Shown one piece after another: positions 8,098 through 16,000 of a stretch of 64,000 bases of DNA. This stretch comes from Alloyangia pacifica. Its GTDB lineage: Bacteria > Pseudomonadota > Alphaproteobacteria > Rhodobacterales > Rhodobacteraceae. Every line of letters starts with the position of its first letter. Position 1 is the stretch's first letter. Under the pieces are notes generated by a model. That model saw only the letters and a program-made list of their open reading frames with translations, did no database searches and was not told the DNA's origin. The stretch lies in the NCBI RefSeq assembly GCF_020524285.1, contig NZ_JAIVKX010000010.1, positions 186,001 through 250,000 of the forward strand. Direction: 5' to 3'. The position numbers and the translations under genes are program-made.

Positions 8098-8481
8098 TTA
8101 CTCTGCGGATTCCTCTGCCGGTGCTGCTGCGGCCTCTGCGGCGGCGGCTGCTTTTGCGGCCTTGGCTTCGGCGCGCTCGGTGGCTGCCTTGCCCGGGACG
8201 GCTTTCTTGGGGTTGCTGCGCTCTTTCTTCGCGACAACGCCGGCGGCTTCGAGGAAGCGCGACACGCGGTCGGTCGGCTGGGCGCCCTGGCCGAGCCAGT
8301 ACTGAACGCGCTCGACGTTCATCACCACGCGGCGCTCGTCGTCCTTGGCGAGCAGCGGGTTGTAGGTGCCCAGCTTCTCGAGGAAGCGGCCGTCACGCGG
8401 CATGCGCGAGTCGGAGGCGACGATTGCGTAGTGGGGGCGCTTTTTCGAGCCACCGCGGGCGAGACGGATTTTCATGGCCAT
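8098..8481 (-). CDS. rpsP: 30S ribosomal protein S16
   Basis: Small-subunit ribosomal protein, 127 residues. The core [39 protein letters not shown] (residues 4-42) is diagnostic. The last 35 or so residues are an Ala/Lys/Glu-rich tail ([21 protein letters not shown]), longer than the roughly 80-residue S16 of enterics. The start is ATG 8481 with AAGGAGAT nine bases upstream; a second ATG lies two codons later. It is 45 bases downstream of chorismate mutase. Confidence 0.97.
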   Translation of the reverse strand: MAMKIRLARGGSKKRPHYAIVASDSRMPRDGRFLEKLGTYNPLLAKDDERRVVMNVERVQYWLGQGAQPTDRVSRFLEAAGVVAKKERSNPKKAVPGKAATERAEAKAAKAAAAAEAAAAPAEESAE

Positions 8482-8526
8482 TGTGGTATCTCCTTGGAAT
8501 GGCGTTTGATGACGGGCAAAGACCTG

Positions 8527-8823
8527 TCAGGATTGGTGTTTTTCGTGGTGCTTGATGACTTCCTGAATGATGAAGTTCAGGAATTTCTCGGCGAAGGCCG
8601 GATCGAGATCCGCTTTCTCCGCCAGGTCCTTGAGCCGCGCGATCTGCTGCTCTTCACGCGCGGGGTCGGAGGGGGGCAGCTCGTGGGTGGCTTTCAGCAC
8701 CCCCACGGACTGCGTGTGCTTGAACCGCTCGGCGAGCGTGAACACGAGGATCGCGTCCAGCCGGTCGATGCTTTCGCGGTGCTCTTTCAGAAGGTCAGCG
8801 GCGCGGGCGGCGGAATCACTCAT
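8527..8823 (-). CDS. Chorismate mutase (AroQ class)
   Basis: Small all-helical enzyme converting chorismate to prephenate at the branch to phenylalanine and tyrosine. The 98 residues from ATG 8823 (GGAGC ribosome site) match the AroQ fold: N-terminal helix LLKEHRESIDRLDAILVFTLAERF, middle REEQQIARLKDLAEKADLDP, and C-terminal EKFLNFIIQEVIKHHEK. A longer in-frame extension upstream is Cys-rich and not credible. It sits between the GNAT trio and rpsP, an arrangement I have seen in other Rhodobacteraceae. Confidence 0.9.
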   Translation of the reverse strand: MSDSAARAADLLKEHRESIDRLDAILVFTLAERFKHTQSVGVLKATHELPPSDPAREEQQIARLKDLAEKADLDPAFAEKFLNFIIQEVIKHHEKHQS

Positions 8824-8933
8824 GCTCGGCTCCTTTGAACGAAAAAGAGGGGGCACACACCATACACATCCGGTGCACGCGTGGTGCATCGGAGGCGGCA
8901 GGAACCGCGCGCCGGGACGTGGAGGAGAACACT

Positions 8934-9584
8934 TCAGTCAACGGCCCATCCCTTCGGCTTGAAGAGCGGATCGATGTAGTTGGCGATCTCCATGTCGATG
9001 CCATGCGCGAGCTGACTGCCGCGCAGCGCCGCCGGCGCCGGGTGGCGGTAGACGGCGTCGCTGCCATCGACGGTTGCGGCCGCGGGATCCTTCTTGGCCC
9101 CGAGCCGTTCGGCAAGACGGATGGAATCGAGGTTCTTGGGGTCGATGTAGCTGACCGCGCCCTCCCATCCGGCCTCGTCGTAGAAATACTGGCGCACGCG
9201 CTGCGTTGCCTCGAGCGCGTAGCCGCGCCCGCCGCGGTCCGGCCAGATGATCCAGGCGATCTCGCGCTCGGGCCACTTCGCCGGGAACCAGCCACCTGCC
9301 ATGCCGACGGTCTCGCCGGTGTCGCGCAGGTGGATCATCCACATGCCGAAGCCGCGAATCTGCCAGTGGCCGATCTCGGCGGCATAGAGCATCCAGGTCT
9401 CATAGGCGTTCAGCGGGCCGCCCATGAAGCGCGAGCGGTAGGACGCGAAGGTGGCCTTGAAGTCCGGGTAGTCCCCGGCCTGAGGCGCGCGCAGCACCAG
9501 CCGGGCCGTGTCCAGCTCGGGAATTCCCTGCAGCACGGCTGCGGGCACCGCCGGAGCGGCCTGATGGTGCACGGCGAGGCTCAT
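8934..9584 (-). CDS. GNAT family N-acetyltransferase, third of a tandem trio
   Basis: RimJ/RimL-like acetyltransferase of 216 residues. Conserved features are ELDTARLVLRAP (residues 23-34), GHWQIRGFGMW, the acetyl-CoA loop RGGRGYALEA and DPKNLDSIRLAERLGA. It is clearly paralogous to the two genes upstream (same GHWQIRG and RLG blocks) but about 40 residues longer at the C-terminus. Its ATG overlaps the stop of the previous GNAT (ATGA). Substrate unknown. Confidence 0.88.
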   Translation of the reverse strand: MSLAVHHQAAPAVPAAVLQGIPELDTARLVLRAPQAGDYPDFKATFASYRSRFMGGPLNAYETWMLYAAEIGHWQIRGFGMWMIHLRDTGETVGMAGGWFPAKWPEREIAWIIWPDRGGRGYALEATQRVRQYFYDEAGWEGAVSYIDPKNLDSIRLAERLGAKKDPAAATVDGSDAVYRHPAPAALRGSQLAHGIDMEIANYIDPLFKPKGWAVD

Positions 9585-10093
9585 CCGGCGATCTCCGGGT
9601 GGCGATAGATGTGGGCCACGTGACCCAGCACCATCTCCTCGCGCTCGAAGGTGGCGCCGAGCCGAAGGGCCAGCGCCTTGGAGCGGTCGTTCTGAGGGTC
9701 GACGAGGCTGATCAGCCGGGTCAGGCCGAAGTGTTTCGACGCGGCGGCACGTGCGGCAGCGGCCGCCTCATGGGCGTAGCCGCGGCCTTCGAACTGCGAG
9801 AAGATCGAGTAGGCGAGTTCGGGCTCGGGCCATTCGATGTGGTTGAGCGGCCCGGTGAAGCCGGCCATCTCTCCGCTCTCGCGGTCGGTGACATGCCAGA
9901 TGCCGTAGCCGCGGATCTGCCAGTGACCGGCCGAGCGCAGCAGCGTGCGCCAGACCTGGCCGCGGTCGGTGGGACCGCCGACGAAATGCGAGCGCGGCTC
10001 GGCGTAGAAGGCGCACATGGCCTCGAGATCGTCCATGTGCGGGGCGCGCAGGGTCAGACGCTCGGTCTCGATGACGGGGATCTCGACGCTCAT
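9581..10093 (-). CDS. GNAT family N-acetyltransferase, second of a tandem trio
   Basis: RimJ/RimL-like acetyltransferase of 170 residues from ATG 10093, which overlaps the preceding stop (ATGA). Motifs are IETERLTLRAPHMDD (8-22), GHWQIRGYGIWHV, the acetyl-CoA loop EGRGYAHEA and DPQNDRSKALALRLGA. An in-frame extension far upstream is only the antisense of the neighbouring gene's frame. The three paralogues probably arose by duplication; targets unknown. Confidence 0.88.
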   Translation of the reverse strand: MSVEIPVIETERLTLRAPHMDDLEAMCAFYAEPRSHFVGGPTDRGQVWRTLLRSAGHWQIRGYGIWHVTDRESGEMAGFTGPLNHIEWPEPELAYSIFSQFEGRGYAHEAAAAARAAASKHFGLTRLISLVDPQNDRSKALALRLGATFEREEMVLGHVAHIYRHPEIAG

Positions 10094-10620
10094 GCCAGCA
10101 CCTCCTCGGCGGGAGGGTGGCGATAGAGCATGTCCTCGCCCATGTGGTAGTTCGTGTAGGTGCGCTCGTAGACCGCGCCCAGCCGTTCGGCCAGCGCGAC
10201 GGAGCGGGCATTGCCCGGCACGATGTTGGAGGTCAGCGTCTTGAGGCCGAGGTCCTCGTAGGCGTAGCGGCGCACGCGCAGCGCCGCCTCGGAGGCGATG
10301 CCGCGGCCCTCGTAACCCTCGAAGACCACCCAGCCGATCTCCGGCTCGGGCCAGCCCTCGGGCTCCCAGATGCCGCAGATGCCGGCGGGCTTGCCGGTCG
10401 CCTTGTCTTCGATGGTGAAATAGCCGTAGCCGCGCAGGTGCCAGTGGCCCACGTTGAGCGCGAACCAGCGCCATGCGTCGCCGCGGTGATCGTAGCCGCC
10501 GAAGCCGTCCGAGCGTTCACGGTCGAGCAGGAAGGCGATCATCGCCTCTGCGTCGGCGGCTTCGGGGCCGCGCAGGATCAGGCGTTCGGTTTCGAGGCGG
10601 GGGGCGTTGACGAGAGTCAT
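10090..10620 (-). CDS. GNAT family N-acetyltransferase, first of a tandem trio
   Basis: RimJ/RimL-like acetyltransferase of 176 residues from ATG 10620. Motifs are LETERLILRGPEAADAEAM (9-27), GHWHLRGYGYFTI, GYEGRGIASEAALRVRRYAY and VPGNARSVALAERLGA. Its start overlaps the stop of the 58-codon ORF upstream (ATGA), and its stop overlaps the next GNAT start, so it is inside a chain of coupled genes beginning at ffh. Confidence 0.88.
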   Translation of the reverse strand: MTLVNAPRLETERLILRGPEAADAEAMIAFLLDRERSDGFGGYDHRGDAWRWFALNVGHWHLRGYGYFTIEDKATGKPAGICGIWEPEGWPEPEIGWVVFEGYEGRGIASEAALRVRRYAYEDLGLKTLTSNIVPGNARSVALAERLGAVYERTYTNYHMGEDMLYRHPPAEEVLA

Positions 10621-10793
10621 GCATAGGCCTCCACGCTGCCATCCGAATCGTCCTCGGGCGCGCCGTAGAGTGCGAAGGGATCGGTCGAGGGACGCTCTTG
10701 AGACGCGCGCACAACCTCCGTGCCGGCCGCCTGCGGGGCGGTCGGGTCCATCTCCTCGGGAGAGGGAAGGGGGAGGGGGCGCAGCTCGCTCAT
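10617..10793 (-). CDS. Small 58-residue ORF coupled to ffh and the GNAT trio
   Basis: A short frame of 58 codons beginning MSELRPLPLPSPEEMDPTAP and ending DDSDGSVEAYA. Its ATG overlaps the ffh stop codon (ATGA) and its TGA overlaps the next GNAT start (ATGA), so both ends fit translational coupling exactly. The product is acidic, Pro-rich and probably disordered. No family is recognised. It could be a real small protein or a coupling leader; the double overlap argues against chance. Confidence 0.6.
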   Translation of the reverse strand: MSELRPLPLPSPEEMDPTAPQAAGTEVVRASQERPSTDPFALYGAPEDDSDGSVEAYA

Positions 10794-12304
10794 TTCTTCT
10801 TGCCGAACCCGCCGAGGCCCGGAGGCAGCGCGCCGCCGCCCATGCCGGGCATGCCGCCAAGACCGCCGGGCATCTTGCCGCCCATCGCCTTGGCCGCGGC
10901 CTCGATCTGCTTGGGGTCCATCTGCGACGGGTCCATGCCCTCGGGCATGCCGCCCTTACCGAACATGCCCTTCATAGCCTGTTTCAGCATGCCGCCTTTG
11001 CCCATCTTGCCCATCTTCTTCATCATGTCGGACATCTGCCGCTGCATCTTCAGCAGCTTGTTGAGATCCGACACGTCCATGCCCGCGCCGGCCGCGATGC
11101 GCTTCTTGCGCGAGGCCTGCAGGAGCTGCGGGTTGGCGCGCTCCTTCTTGGTCATGGAGTTGATGAGGGCGACCTGCTGGCGCAGGATCTTGTCGTCCAT
11201 CCCGGCCTCGTCCATCTGCTTGGCCATCTTGGCCGCGCCGGGCATCATCTGCATCATGGCGCCGAGGCCGCCCATCTTCATCATCTGCTCGAGCTGCATC
11301 TTCAGGTCGTTCATGTTGAACTGACCCTTCTGGAAGCGCTTCATCATGCGCTCGGCCTGTTCGACCTCGAGCGTCTGCTGTGCCTTCTCGACCAGCGCGA
11401 CGATGTCGCCCATGCCGAGGATGCGGCCGGCGACGCGGTCGGGCTCGAAGGTTTCCAGCGCGTCCATCTTCTCGCCGAGGCCGACGAACTTGATCGGCTT
11501 GCCGGTGATCGCGCGCATCGACAGCGCGGCGCCGCCGCGGCCGTCGCCGTCCATCCGGGTCAGCACCACGCCGGAGACGCCGATCTTGTCGTCGAACTCG
11601 GTGGCGACGTTGACCGCGTCCTGGCCGGTGAGGCCGTCGACCACCAGCAGCGTCTCGCGCGGGTTCACCACGTCGCGGACGTCGGCGGCCTGCTGGATCA
11701 GCTCGGCGTCGATGTGCAGGCGGCCCGCGGTGTCGAGCATGTAGACATCATAGCCGCCGAGGCTGGCCTGGGTCTTGGCGCGCTTGGCGATCGCCACCGG
11801 ATCCTCGCCCTTGACGATCGGCAGCGTGTCGACGCCGATCTGCTGGCCGAGGATTTGCAGCTGCTCCATGGCCGCCGGGCGGTTCACGTCGAGCGAGGCC
11901 ATCAGCACCTTCTTGCGGTCGCGCTCCTTGAGGCGCTTGGCAAGCTTGGCGGTGGTCGTGGTCTTGCCCGAGCCCTGAAGGCCGACCATGAGGATCGGCG
12001 CCGGGGCGTTGTCGATGCGCAGCGCGCCGGGCTCGCCCTCGCCGGCGAGGGTGGCGATCAGCTCGTCGTGGACAATCTTCACCACCTGCTGGCCGGGGGT
12101 CACCGACTTGGTGACCGCGGCGCCGGTAGCCTTCTTCTCGACGGCCTTGATGAACTGGCGCGCCACGGGCAGCGAGACGTCGGCCTCGAGCAGGGCGACG
12201 CGCACTTCGCGCAGGGCGGTGCGGACGTCATCCTCGGAGAGGGCGCCCTGCTTGGTCAGGCGGTCGAAGACGCCGCCGAGGCGTTCGGAAAGAGATTCGA
12301 ACAT
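10790..12304 (-). CDS. ffh: Signal recognition particle protein Ffh (SRP54)
   Basis: GTPase that binds 4.5S RNA and signal sequences and delivers ribosomes to FtsY at the membrane. From ATG 12304 it is 504 residues: N domain (1-85), G domain with GLQGSGKTTTTAK near 108-120 and DTAGRLHID, then an M domain rich in Met with the RNA-binding segment around SRKKRIAAGAGMDVSDLNKLLK. The C-terminus is a Gly/Met-rich tail ending FGKKK. Upstream in-frame codons are unlikely given GGAG before 12304. No 4.5S RNA is seen nearby. Confidence 0.97.
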   Translation of the reverse strand: MFESLSERLGGVFDRLTKQGALSEDDVRTALREVRVALLEADVSLPVARQFIKAVEKKATGAAVTKSVTPGQQVVKIVHDELIATLAGEGEPGALRIDNAPAPILMVGLQGSGKTTTTAKLAKRLKERDRKKVLMASLDVNRPAAMEQLQILGQQIGVDTLPIVKGEDPVAIAKRAKTQASLGGYDVYMLDTAGRLHIDAELIQQAADVRDVVNPRETLLVVDGLTGQDAVNVATEFDDKIGVSGVVLTRMDGDGRGGAALSMRAITGKPIKFVGLGEKMDALETFEPDRVAGRILGMGDIVALVEKAQQTLEVEQAERMMKRFQKGQFNMNDLKMQLEQMMKMGGLGAMMQMMPGAAKMAKQMDEAGMDDKILRQQVALINSMTKKERANPQLLQASRKKRIAAGAGMDVSDLNKLLKMQRQMSDMMKKMGKMGKGGMLKQAMKGMFGKGGMPEGMDPSQMDPKQIEAAAKAMGGKMPGGLGGMPGMGGGALPPGLGGFGKKK

Positions 12305-12757
12305 GGGCCGTCTGGGCTCCTTCTTCTCTGGTCCGTATCTGGTGTGCAGACCCGAGATGGGGGCCGCGCGGCGTGGAATCAAACGTGACGCGGGAGCGTT
12401 TTGTCGCCGGACCCGTGTTCCAATGCGAAAACGCCTCCGTGGGCGCAACGCGCTGACGGAGGGCGATCCCGGGCATTGGCCCAAGGGACCGGAAGCATAG
12501 CGGACTCCCGGTGGATTGCGCGCGATGTACGCCCATGGGCACGGCGAGTCAAGTTGCGGCCGGGCCGGGGGCCGGAATGGGCGGAAACTCGAAGTTGAGT
12601 TGGCGCCGCGTCATGTAGAGGCGGTGCGTTGTTTGCAAAATGGGCACACTTCGCGCTGTTGCCCGCCGAAGAAGCATGTTTTCTTATTTAATTCTGGCCG
12701 GGTGGCCGGAATGACGCTATGTCAGAATTTGAAGACGCTCAATTGATAGGTGCGAAT
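12305..12757. other. Long intergenic region between ffh and the small secreted protein
   Basis: About 450 bases between divergent genes. It should hold the leftward ffh promoter and the rightward promoter of the next gene. I looked for SRP RNA, tRNA and small ORFs and saw none. An AT-rich patch at 12674-12692 and an imperfect dyad at 12690-12711 (ATTCTGGCC with GGCCGGAAT, one mismatch) are the only visible structure. Confidence 0.5.
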
Positions 12758-13003
12758 ATGAAACTCAAAGAACTGTTTGCTTCCGCAGCCGTCATCTCCA
12801 TGATCGGCGCTTCCGCGGCTCTCGCTGGCTCGCCGGCACCGGTTGTCGAAGAAGAAGACCCCTACGCTGTGGTTCCGGTTGCTGCTCCCTCGAGCGGCGC
12901 TGCTCTGGCCGTGGCTGGTGGTCTCGCAGCAATCGCGCTGATCGCCGCTGCTTCGGACGGCGACGACGACGACAGCTCGGACACCACCGGCGCCACCGAC
13001 TAA
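12758..13003 (+). CDS. Small secreted or membrane-anchored acidic protein
   Basis: An 81-residue protein of unknown function. Residues 1-22 form a signal peptide (MKLKELFASAAVISMIGASA, cleavage after ALA). A short Pro/Glu-rich section follows, then a hydrophobic Ala/Gly helix (ALAVAGGLAAIALIAAA, near 49-65), then a tail of Asp, Ser and Thr (DGDDDDSSDTTGATD). ATG 12758 has AGGTG seven bases upstream. The gene is single and ends in a strong terminator. The architecture suggests a periplasmic protein anchored by its C-terminal helix. Confidence 0.75.
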   Translation: MKLKELFASAAVISMIGASAALAGSPAPVVEEEDPYAVVPVAAPSSGAALAVAGGLAAIALIAAASDGDDDDSSDTTGATD

Positions 13004-13039
13004 TCCTTTCGGATTTTGGCCGTGTCCTGACGCGGCCCG

Positions 13040-13073
13040 AAAACGCCCGGCAGTGCCGGGCGTTTGCTTTTTC
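13040..13073 (+). terminator. Rho-independent terminator after the small secreted protein
   Basis: An almost uninterrupted 10-bp stem with a short loop (about 13041-13064) is followed by GCTTTTTC. It gives a monocistronic transcript for the gene ending at 13003. Confidence 0.85.
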
Positions 13074-13206
13074 AGGCACTTGTCCCGGTGTCAGCGACTG
13101 TTTCGACGCAAGATCGGACAGGGTCCAGCCCTCTTCGCTCCTTGCATTCCCGCACCGCTTCGCGCTTTCTAGCGCGGACCCGTGAGCAGGCGCACAGGAG
13201 AGGCCG

Positions 13207-14088
13207 ATGGACAACTGGGACGAGATTCGCACCGCCTATCATGTGGCGCGTCTGGGCACCGTCAGCGGCGCGGCCGAGGTGCTCGGCGTGCACCATGCGA
13301 CGGTGATCCGCCACATCGATGCGCTGGAGGCGCGGCTCGGGGTCAAGCTGTTCCAGCGCCACGCGCGCGGCTACACGCCGACCGAGGCTGGCAGCGACCT
13401 GTCCCGGGTCGCGCAATGCACCGACGATCAATTCCAGCAACTGGTCGGCCGAATCAAGGGCCGCGGCGAGGCGGTCTCGGGCGAATTGCTGGTGACCTCG
13501 CTGGTCAACTTCTCGGCTCTGATGATCGGCGCGCTGACCTCCTTCCGTGAGACCTACCCCGACGTGACCGTGCGCTATCTGACCGGCTCGCGCCTGTTCC
13601 GGCTGGAATATGGCGAGGCGCATGTGGCGCTGCGCGCCGGTGCGGCCCCGGAAGAGCCCGACAACGTGGTGCAGCCCTTCTCGCGGCGTCCGGTCGCGCT
13701 TTATGCCGCGAAATCCTATCTCGCGCGCAAGGGCACGCCGAAGGCCGTCTCGGAGTTCGGCTCGCATGATTTCGTCGGCTTCGACGATCTCGAATCGCGC
13801 GCGCCTTATCATCGCTGGATGAAGAGCAACGTTCTGCAGGAGCGTATCGTGTTCCGGACCTCGGATGACCGGGTGCAGTTGCAGGCTATCCGCGCAGGGG
13901 CGGGCATGGGCTTCATGCCGGTGACCGAGGCCGAGCAGGACCCCGAGCTTGTGCAGGTGCTGCCGCCGCAGGAAGATTGGACGTCGCCGCTGTGGCTGGT
14001 GACCCATGTGGACCTGCACCGCACGCCGAAGGTTCAGGCCTTCCTCAAGCACCTCAAGGCCTACGCCGCCGAACAGGATATCGCGTGA
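13207..14088 (+). CDS. LysR family transcriptional regulator
   Basis: DNA-binding regulator of 293 residues. The N-terminal winged helix (about 3-62) contains the LysR pattern GTVSGAAEVLGVHHATVIRHIDALEARLGVKLFQR. The rest is an effector-binding domain in which AGMGFMPVTEAE resembles the usual GxGIxxLP motif. Its TGA overlaps the GTG start of an EamA exporter, so the two are co-transcribed and the regulator may control export; the ligand is unknown. Confidence 0.9.
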   Translation: MDNWDEIRTAYHVARLGTVSGAAEVLGVHHATVIRHIDALEARLGVKLFQRHARGYTPTEAGSDLSRVAQCTDDQFQQLVGRIKGRGEAVSGELLVTSLVNFSALMIGALTSFRETYPDVTVRYLTGSRLFRLEYGEAHVALRAGAAPEEPDNVVQPFSRRPVALYAAKSYLARKGTPKAVSEFGSHDFVGFDDLESRAPYHRWMKSNVLQERIVFRTSDDRVQLQAIRAGAGMGFMPVTEAEQDPELVQVLPPQEDWTSPLWLVTHVDLHRTPKVQAFLKHLKAYAAEQDIA

Positions 14089-14969
14089 GCTTAACCCCCG
14101 CCGCGCGCGGCCATCTTGCGATGCTGGGCTTTTCGGCCTGTGTCGCGGGGTCGTTTTCGCTGGGCTCGATGGCCGCGCCGCATATTGCGCCGGCGGCGCT
14201 CAACGCCCTGCGCTTCCTGCTCGGCACGACGCTGCTTGCCGGGCTGGTCTTCGCCCGCGGTGGTGTCCCGCGCACGGCCCTGACGGCGCCCTGGCGCTAC
14301 CTTCTGATCGGCGCGCTGATGGCGGTCTATTTCCTGCTCATGTTCGAGGGGCTGAAGACCGCCGAGGCGGTGAGCATGTCGGCGGTCTTCACCCTGACGC
14401 CGGTGATGGCGGCGGGCTTCGGCTGGCTGCTGATGCGCCAGCGCATGAGCGGGCGCATCGCTCTGGGGTTGGCGATCGGTGCGGCCGGGGCGCTCTGGGT
14501 GATCTTCCGCGCCGATCTCGCGGCGCTGCTCGCCTTCGCCCCGGGGCGGGGAGAGACGGTCTTCTTCTTCGGCTGCGCGGCCCATGCGGTCTATGCGCCG
14601 CTGGTGCCACGTCTGAACCGCGGCGAGCCGGGGCTGATCTTCACGCTAGGAACCATGCTGGCCGCCACCCTGGTGCTGCTCGTTTGGGGCTGGTCCGATA
14701 TCATGGTCACCGATTGGGCGGAGCTACCGCCCATTGTCTGGGTGACCATTCTCTATACCACCCTGGCGGCGACGGCGCTGAGCACGGTGCTCCTGCAGTA
14801 CGCGGCCATGCGTCTGCCGAGCGCCAAGGTCATGGCCTACACCTACCTTATCCCGAGCTGGGTGATCCTCTGGGAGCTCGCGCTCGGGCGCGGCGCGCCG
14901 CCAGCGCTGATCCTCGTCGGGGTCGCGATGTCGGTGCTGGCCGTGCTCTTGCTGCTGCGGGACGGGTAG
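14085..14969 (+). CDS. EamA/DMT family transporter
   Basis: Inner-membrane drug/metabolite exporter with ten predicted helices and two EamA repeats, 294 residues. The GTG at 14085 overlaps the LysR stop (GTGA), which sets the start; a longer frame upstream is only readthrough. Hydrophobic repeats include LRFLLGTTLLAGLVFA, LMAVYFLLMFEGLKTAEAVS and YTYLIPSWVILWELALG. Substrate unknown. Confidence 0.9.
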   Translation: MSLTPAARGHLAMLGFSACVAGSFSLGSMAAPHIAPAALNALRFLLGTTLLAGLVFARGGVPRTALTAPWRYLLIGALMAVYFLLMFEGLKTAEAVSMSAVFTLTPVMAAGFGWLLMRQRMSGRIALGLAIGAAGALWVIFRADLAALLAFAPGRGETVFFFGCAAHAVYAPLVPRLNRGEPGLIFTLGTMLAATLVLLVWGWSDIMVTDWAELPPIVWVTILYTTLAATALSTVLLQYAAMRLPSAKVMAYTYLIPSWVILWELALGRGAPPALILVGVAMSVLAVLLLLRDG

Positions 14970-15036
14970 GGGACACCCCTCGCCTCAGAGAGGTGCAAGT
15001 TCCTTCGAAGGACTTTGCGTCACCGACCAACGCTGT

Positions 15037-15372
15037 TCAGGCCGGATCGTCCGTCTTCAGCTCGACCTGAAGGAACCGCTCGAAGGCGTCGAGGTTGATC
15101 GGCTCGAACTGGCCGAAACCTTGCATCCAGACCGAGGCTTCGCGCAGCGCATCCGGCTCCAGCTTGCACCATTTCACCCGGCCGCGCTTCTCCTGGCTGA
15201 TCAGCCCGGCCGCAGCGAGGATCGCGAGGTGCTTGGAGATCGCCGCGAGCGACATCTCGAAGGGCTCCGCGACATCGGTCACCGCCATGTCATCCTCGAG
15301 CAGCATGGCGAGGATGCGCCGCCGCGTGGGGTCGGCCAGGGCGGCGAAGACGGTGTCGAGATCGGGTTGCAT
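15037..15372 (-). CDS. ArsR family transcriptional regulator
   Basis: A 111-residue winged-helix repressor. The motif ALADPTRRRILAMLLEDDMAVTDVAEPFEMSLAAISKHLAILAAAGLI (residues 11-58) is typical of the SdpR-like subgroup. It has one Cys (KWCKLEP), so it lacks the Cys pairs of ArsR, SmtB or SqrR sensors. A near-perfect 24-base dyad lies 60 bases upstream and could be its operator. It is convergent with the EamA gene and divergent from atpI. Confidence 0.9.
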   Translation of the reverse strand: MQPDLDTVFAALADPTRRRILAMLLEDDMAVTDVAEPFEMSLAAISKHLAILAAAGLISQEKRGRVKWCKLEPDALREASVWMQGFGQFEPINLDAFERFLQVELKTDDPA

Positions 15373-15432
15373 GGGCTCATAAGCGCCGGAGCGGGGTGGG
15401 CCGTCAAGCCACGCCGTGGCGGCGGTTTTCCT

Positions 15433-15456
15433 ATACTCAACCCCGGGGTTGAATAT
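15433..15456. promoter_or_regulatory. 24-base dyad between the arsR-type gene and atpI
   Basis: The core TCAACCCCGGGGTTGA (15437-15452) is a perfect 16-base palindrome, flanked by ATA on the left and TAT on the right with one mismatched pair between. It starts 60 bases upstream of the ArsR start and ends about 165 bases before atpI. Winged-helix ArsR proteins bind dyads of this size, so autoregulation is plausible. Confidence 0.5.
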
Positions 15457-15619
15457 GGATTTGCGCGCCTGGTGGCGCTAGCGGCCCGATGCTGCGCTGC
15501 GGCCTCGATGGTGACGCCAGTAAAATCAATGCCTTAGAAGGCTGTTTCAGGCGATCACGGCGGGTTGACTCGAAGCCCCCCTCCGCATAGCAACTCCGGG
15601 AACGTCCGAATGGAGCGAA

Positions 15620-16000
15620 ATGGTGGGCGATCCCGATCCGAAGCGGCAACTCGACGCGCTGGAGGCGAAGATCGCGGCGGCCAAGGCTGCCCGGGAGACC
15701 CGGAAGTCGCACCACGAGGAGCACTATTCCCAGGCCAATGTCGCCTGGCGGATGGTGACGGAAATGGTGGCCGGTCTCGGGATCGGCTTTGGTATCGGCT
15801 ACGGCCTGGACGCCCTTCTGGGCACCATGCCGTGGTTCATGGTGCTGTTCACATTGCTGGGCCTCGTGGCGGGCATCCGCGTGATGCTGCGGACCGCCGC
15901 CGAGATTCAGGCGAAACAAACTTCCGGCACCGCCGGAGAGGGACAATCCTCCGGCCAGCCCGGAGATGACGAGAAGAGGGATCGCGGCGATGGCGACTGA
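15620..16000 (+). CDS. atpI: ATP synthase assembly/accessory protein AtpI
   Basis: Membrane protein that aids c-ring assembly or magnesium supply of F1F0 ATP synthase. The 126 residues have a charged N-terminus, two transmembrane segments ([20 protein letters not shown] about 50-69, and [17 protein letters not shown]), and a hydrophilic tail. ATG 15620 is preceded by GGAGCGAA. Its last 11 bases overlap atpB in another frame. First gene of the F0 operon. Confidence 0.9.
   Translation: MVGDPDPKRQLDALEAKIAAAKAARETRKSHHEEHYSQANVAWRMVTEMVAGLGIGFGIGYGLDALLGTMPWFMVLFTLLGLVAGIRVMLRTAAEIQAKQTSGTAGEGQSSGQPGDDEKRDRGDGD

Noticed and set aside
12305-12757. 4.5S SRP RNA gene next to ffh
   Set aside because: The conserved GGAAG tetraloop stem region was not found on either strand.
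14998-15020. TCCTTCGAAGGA palindrome after the EamA gene
   Set aside because: Twelve-base palindrome without U-tract or context; may be part of a weak terminator but not enough to call.
15037-15372. ArsR-type gene as the SqrR/BigR regulator of the sulfide genes
   Set aside because: It has only one Cys, lies 12 kb away, and its own upstream dyad is unrelated to ATTC-N8-GAAT.
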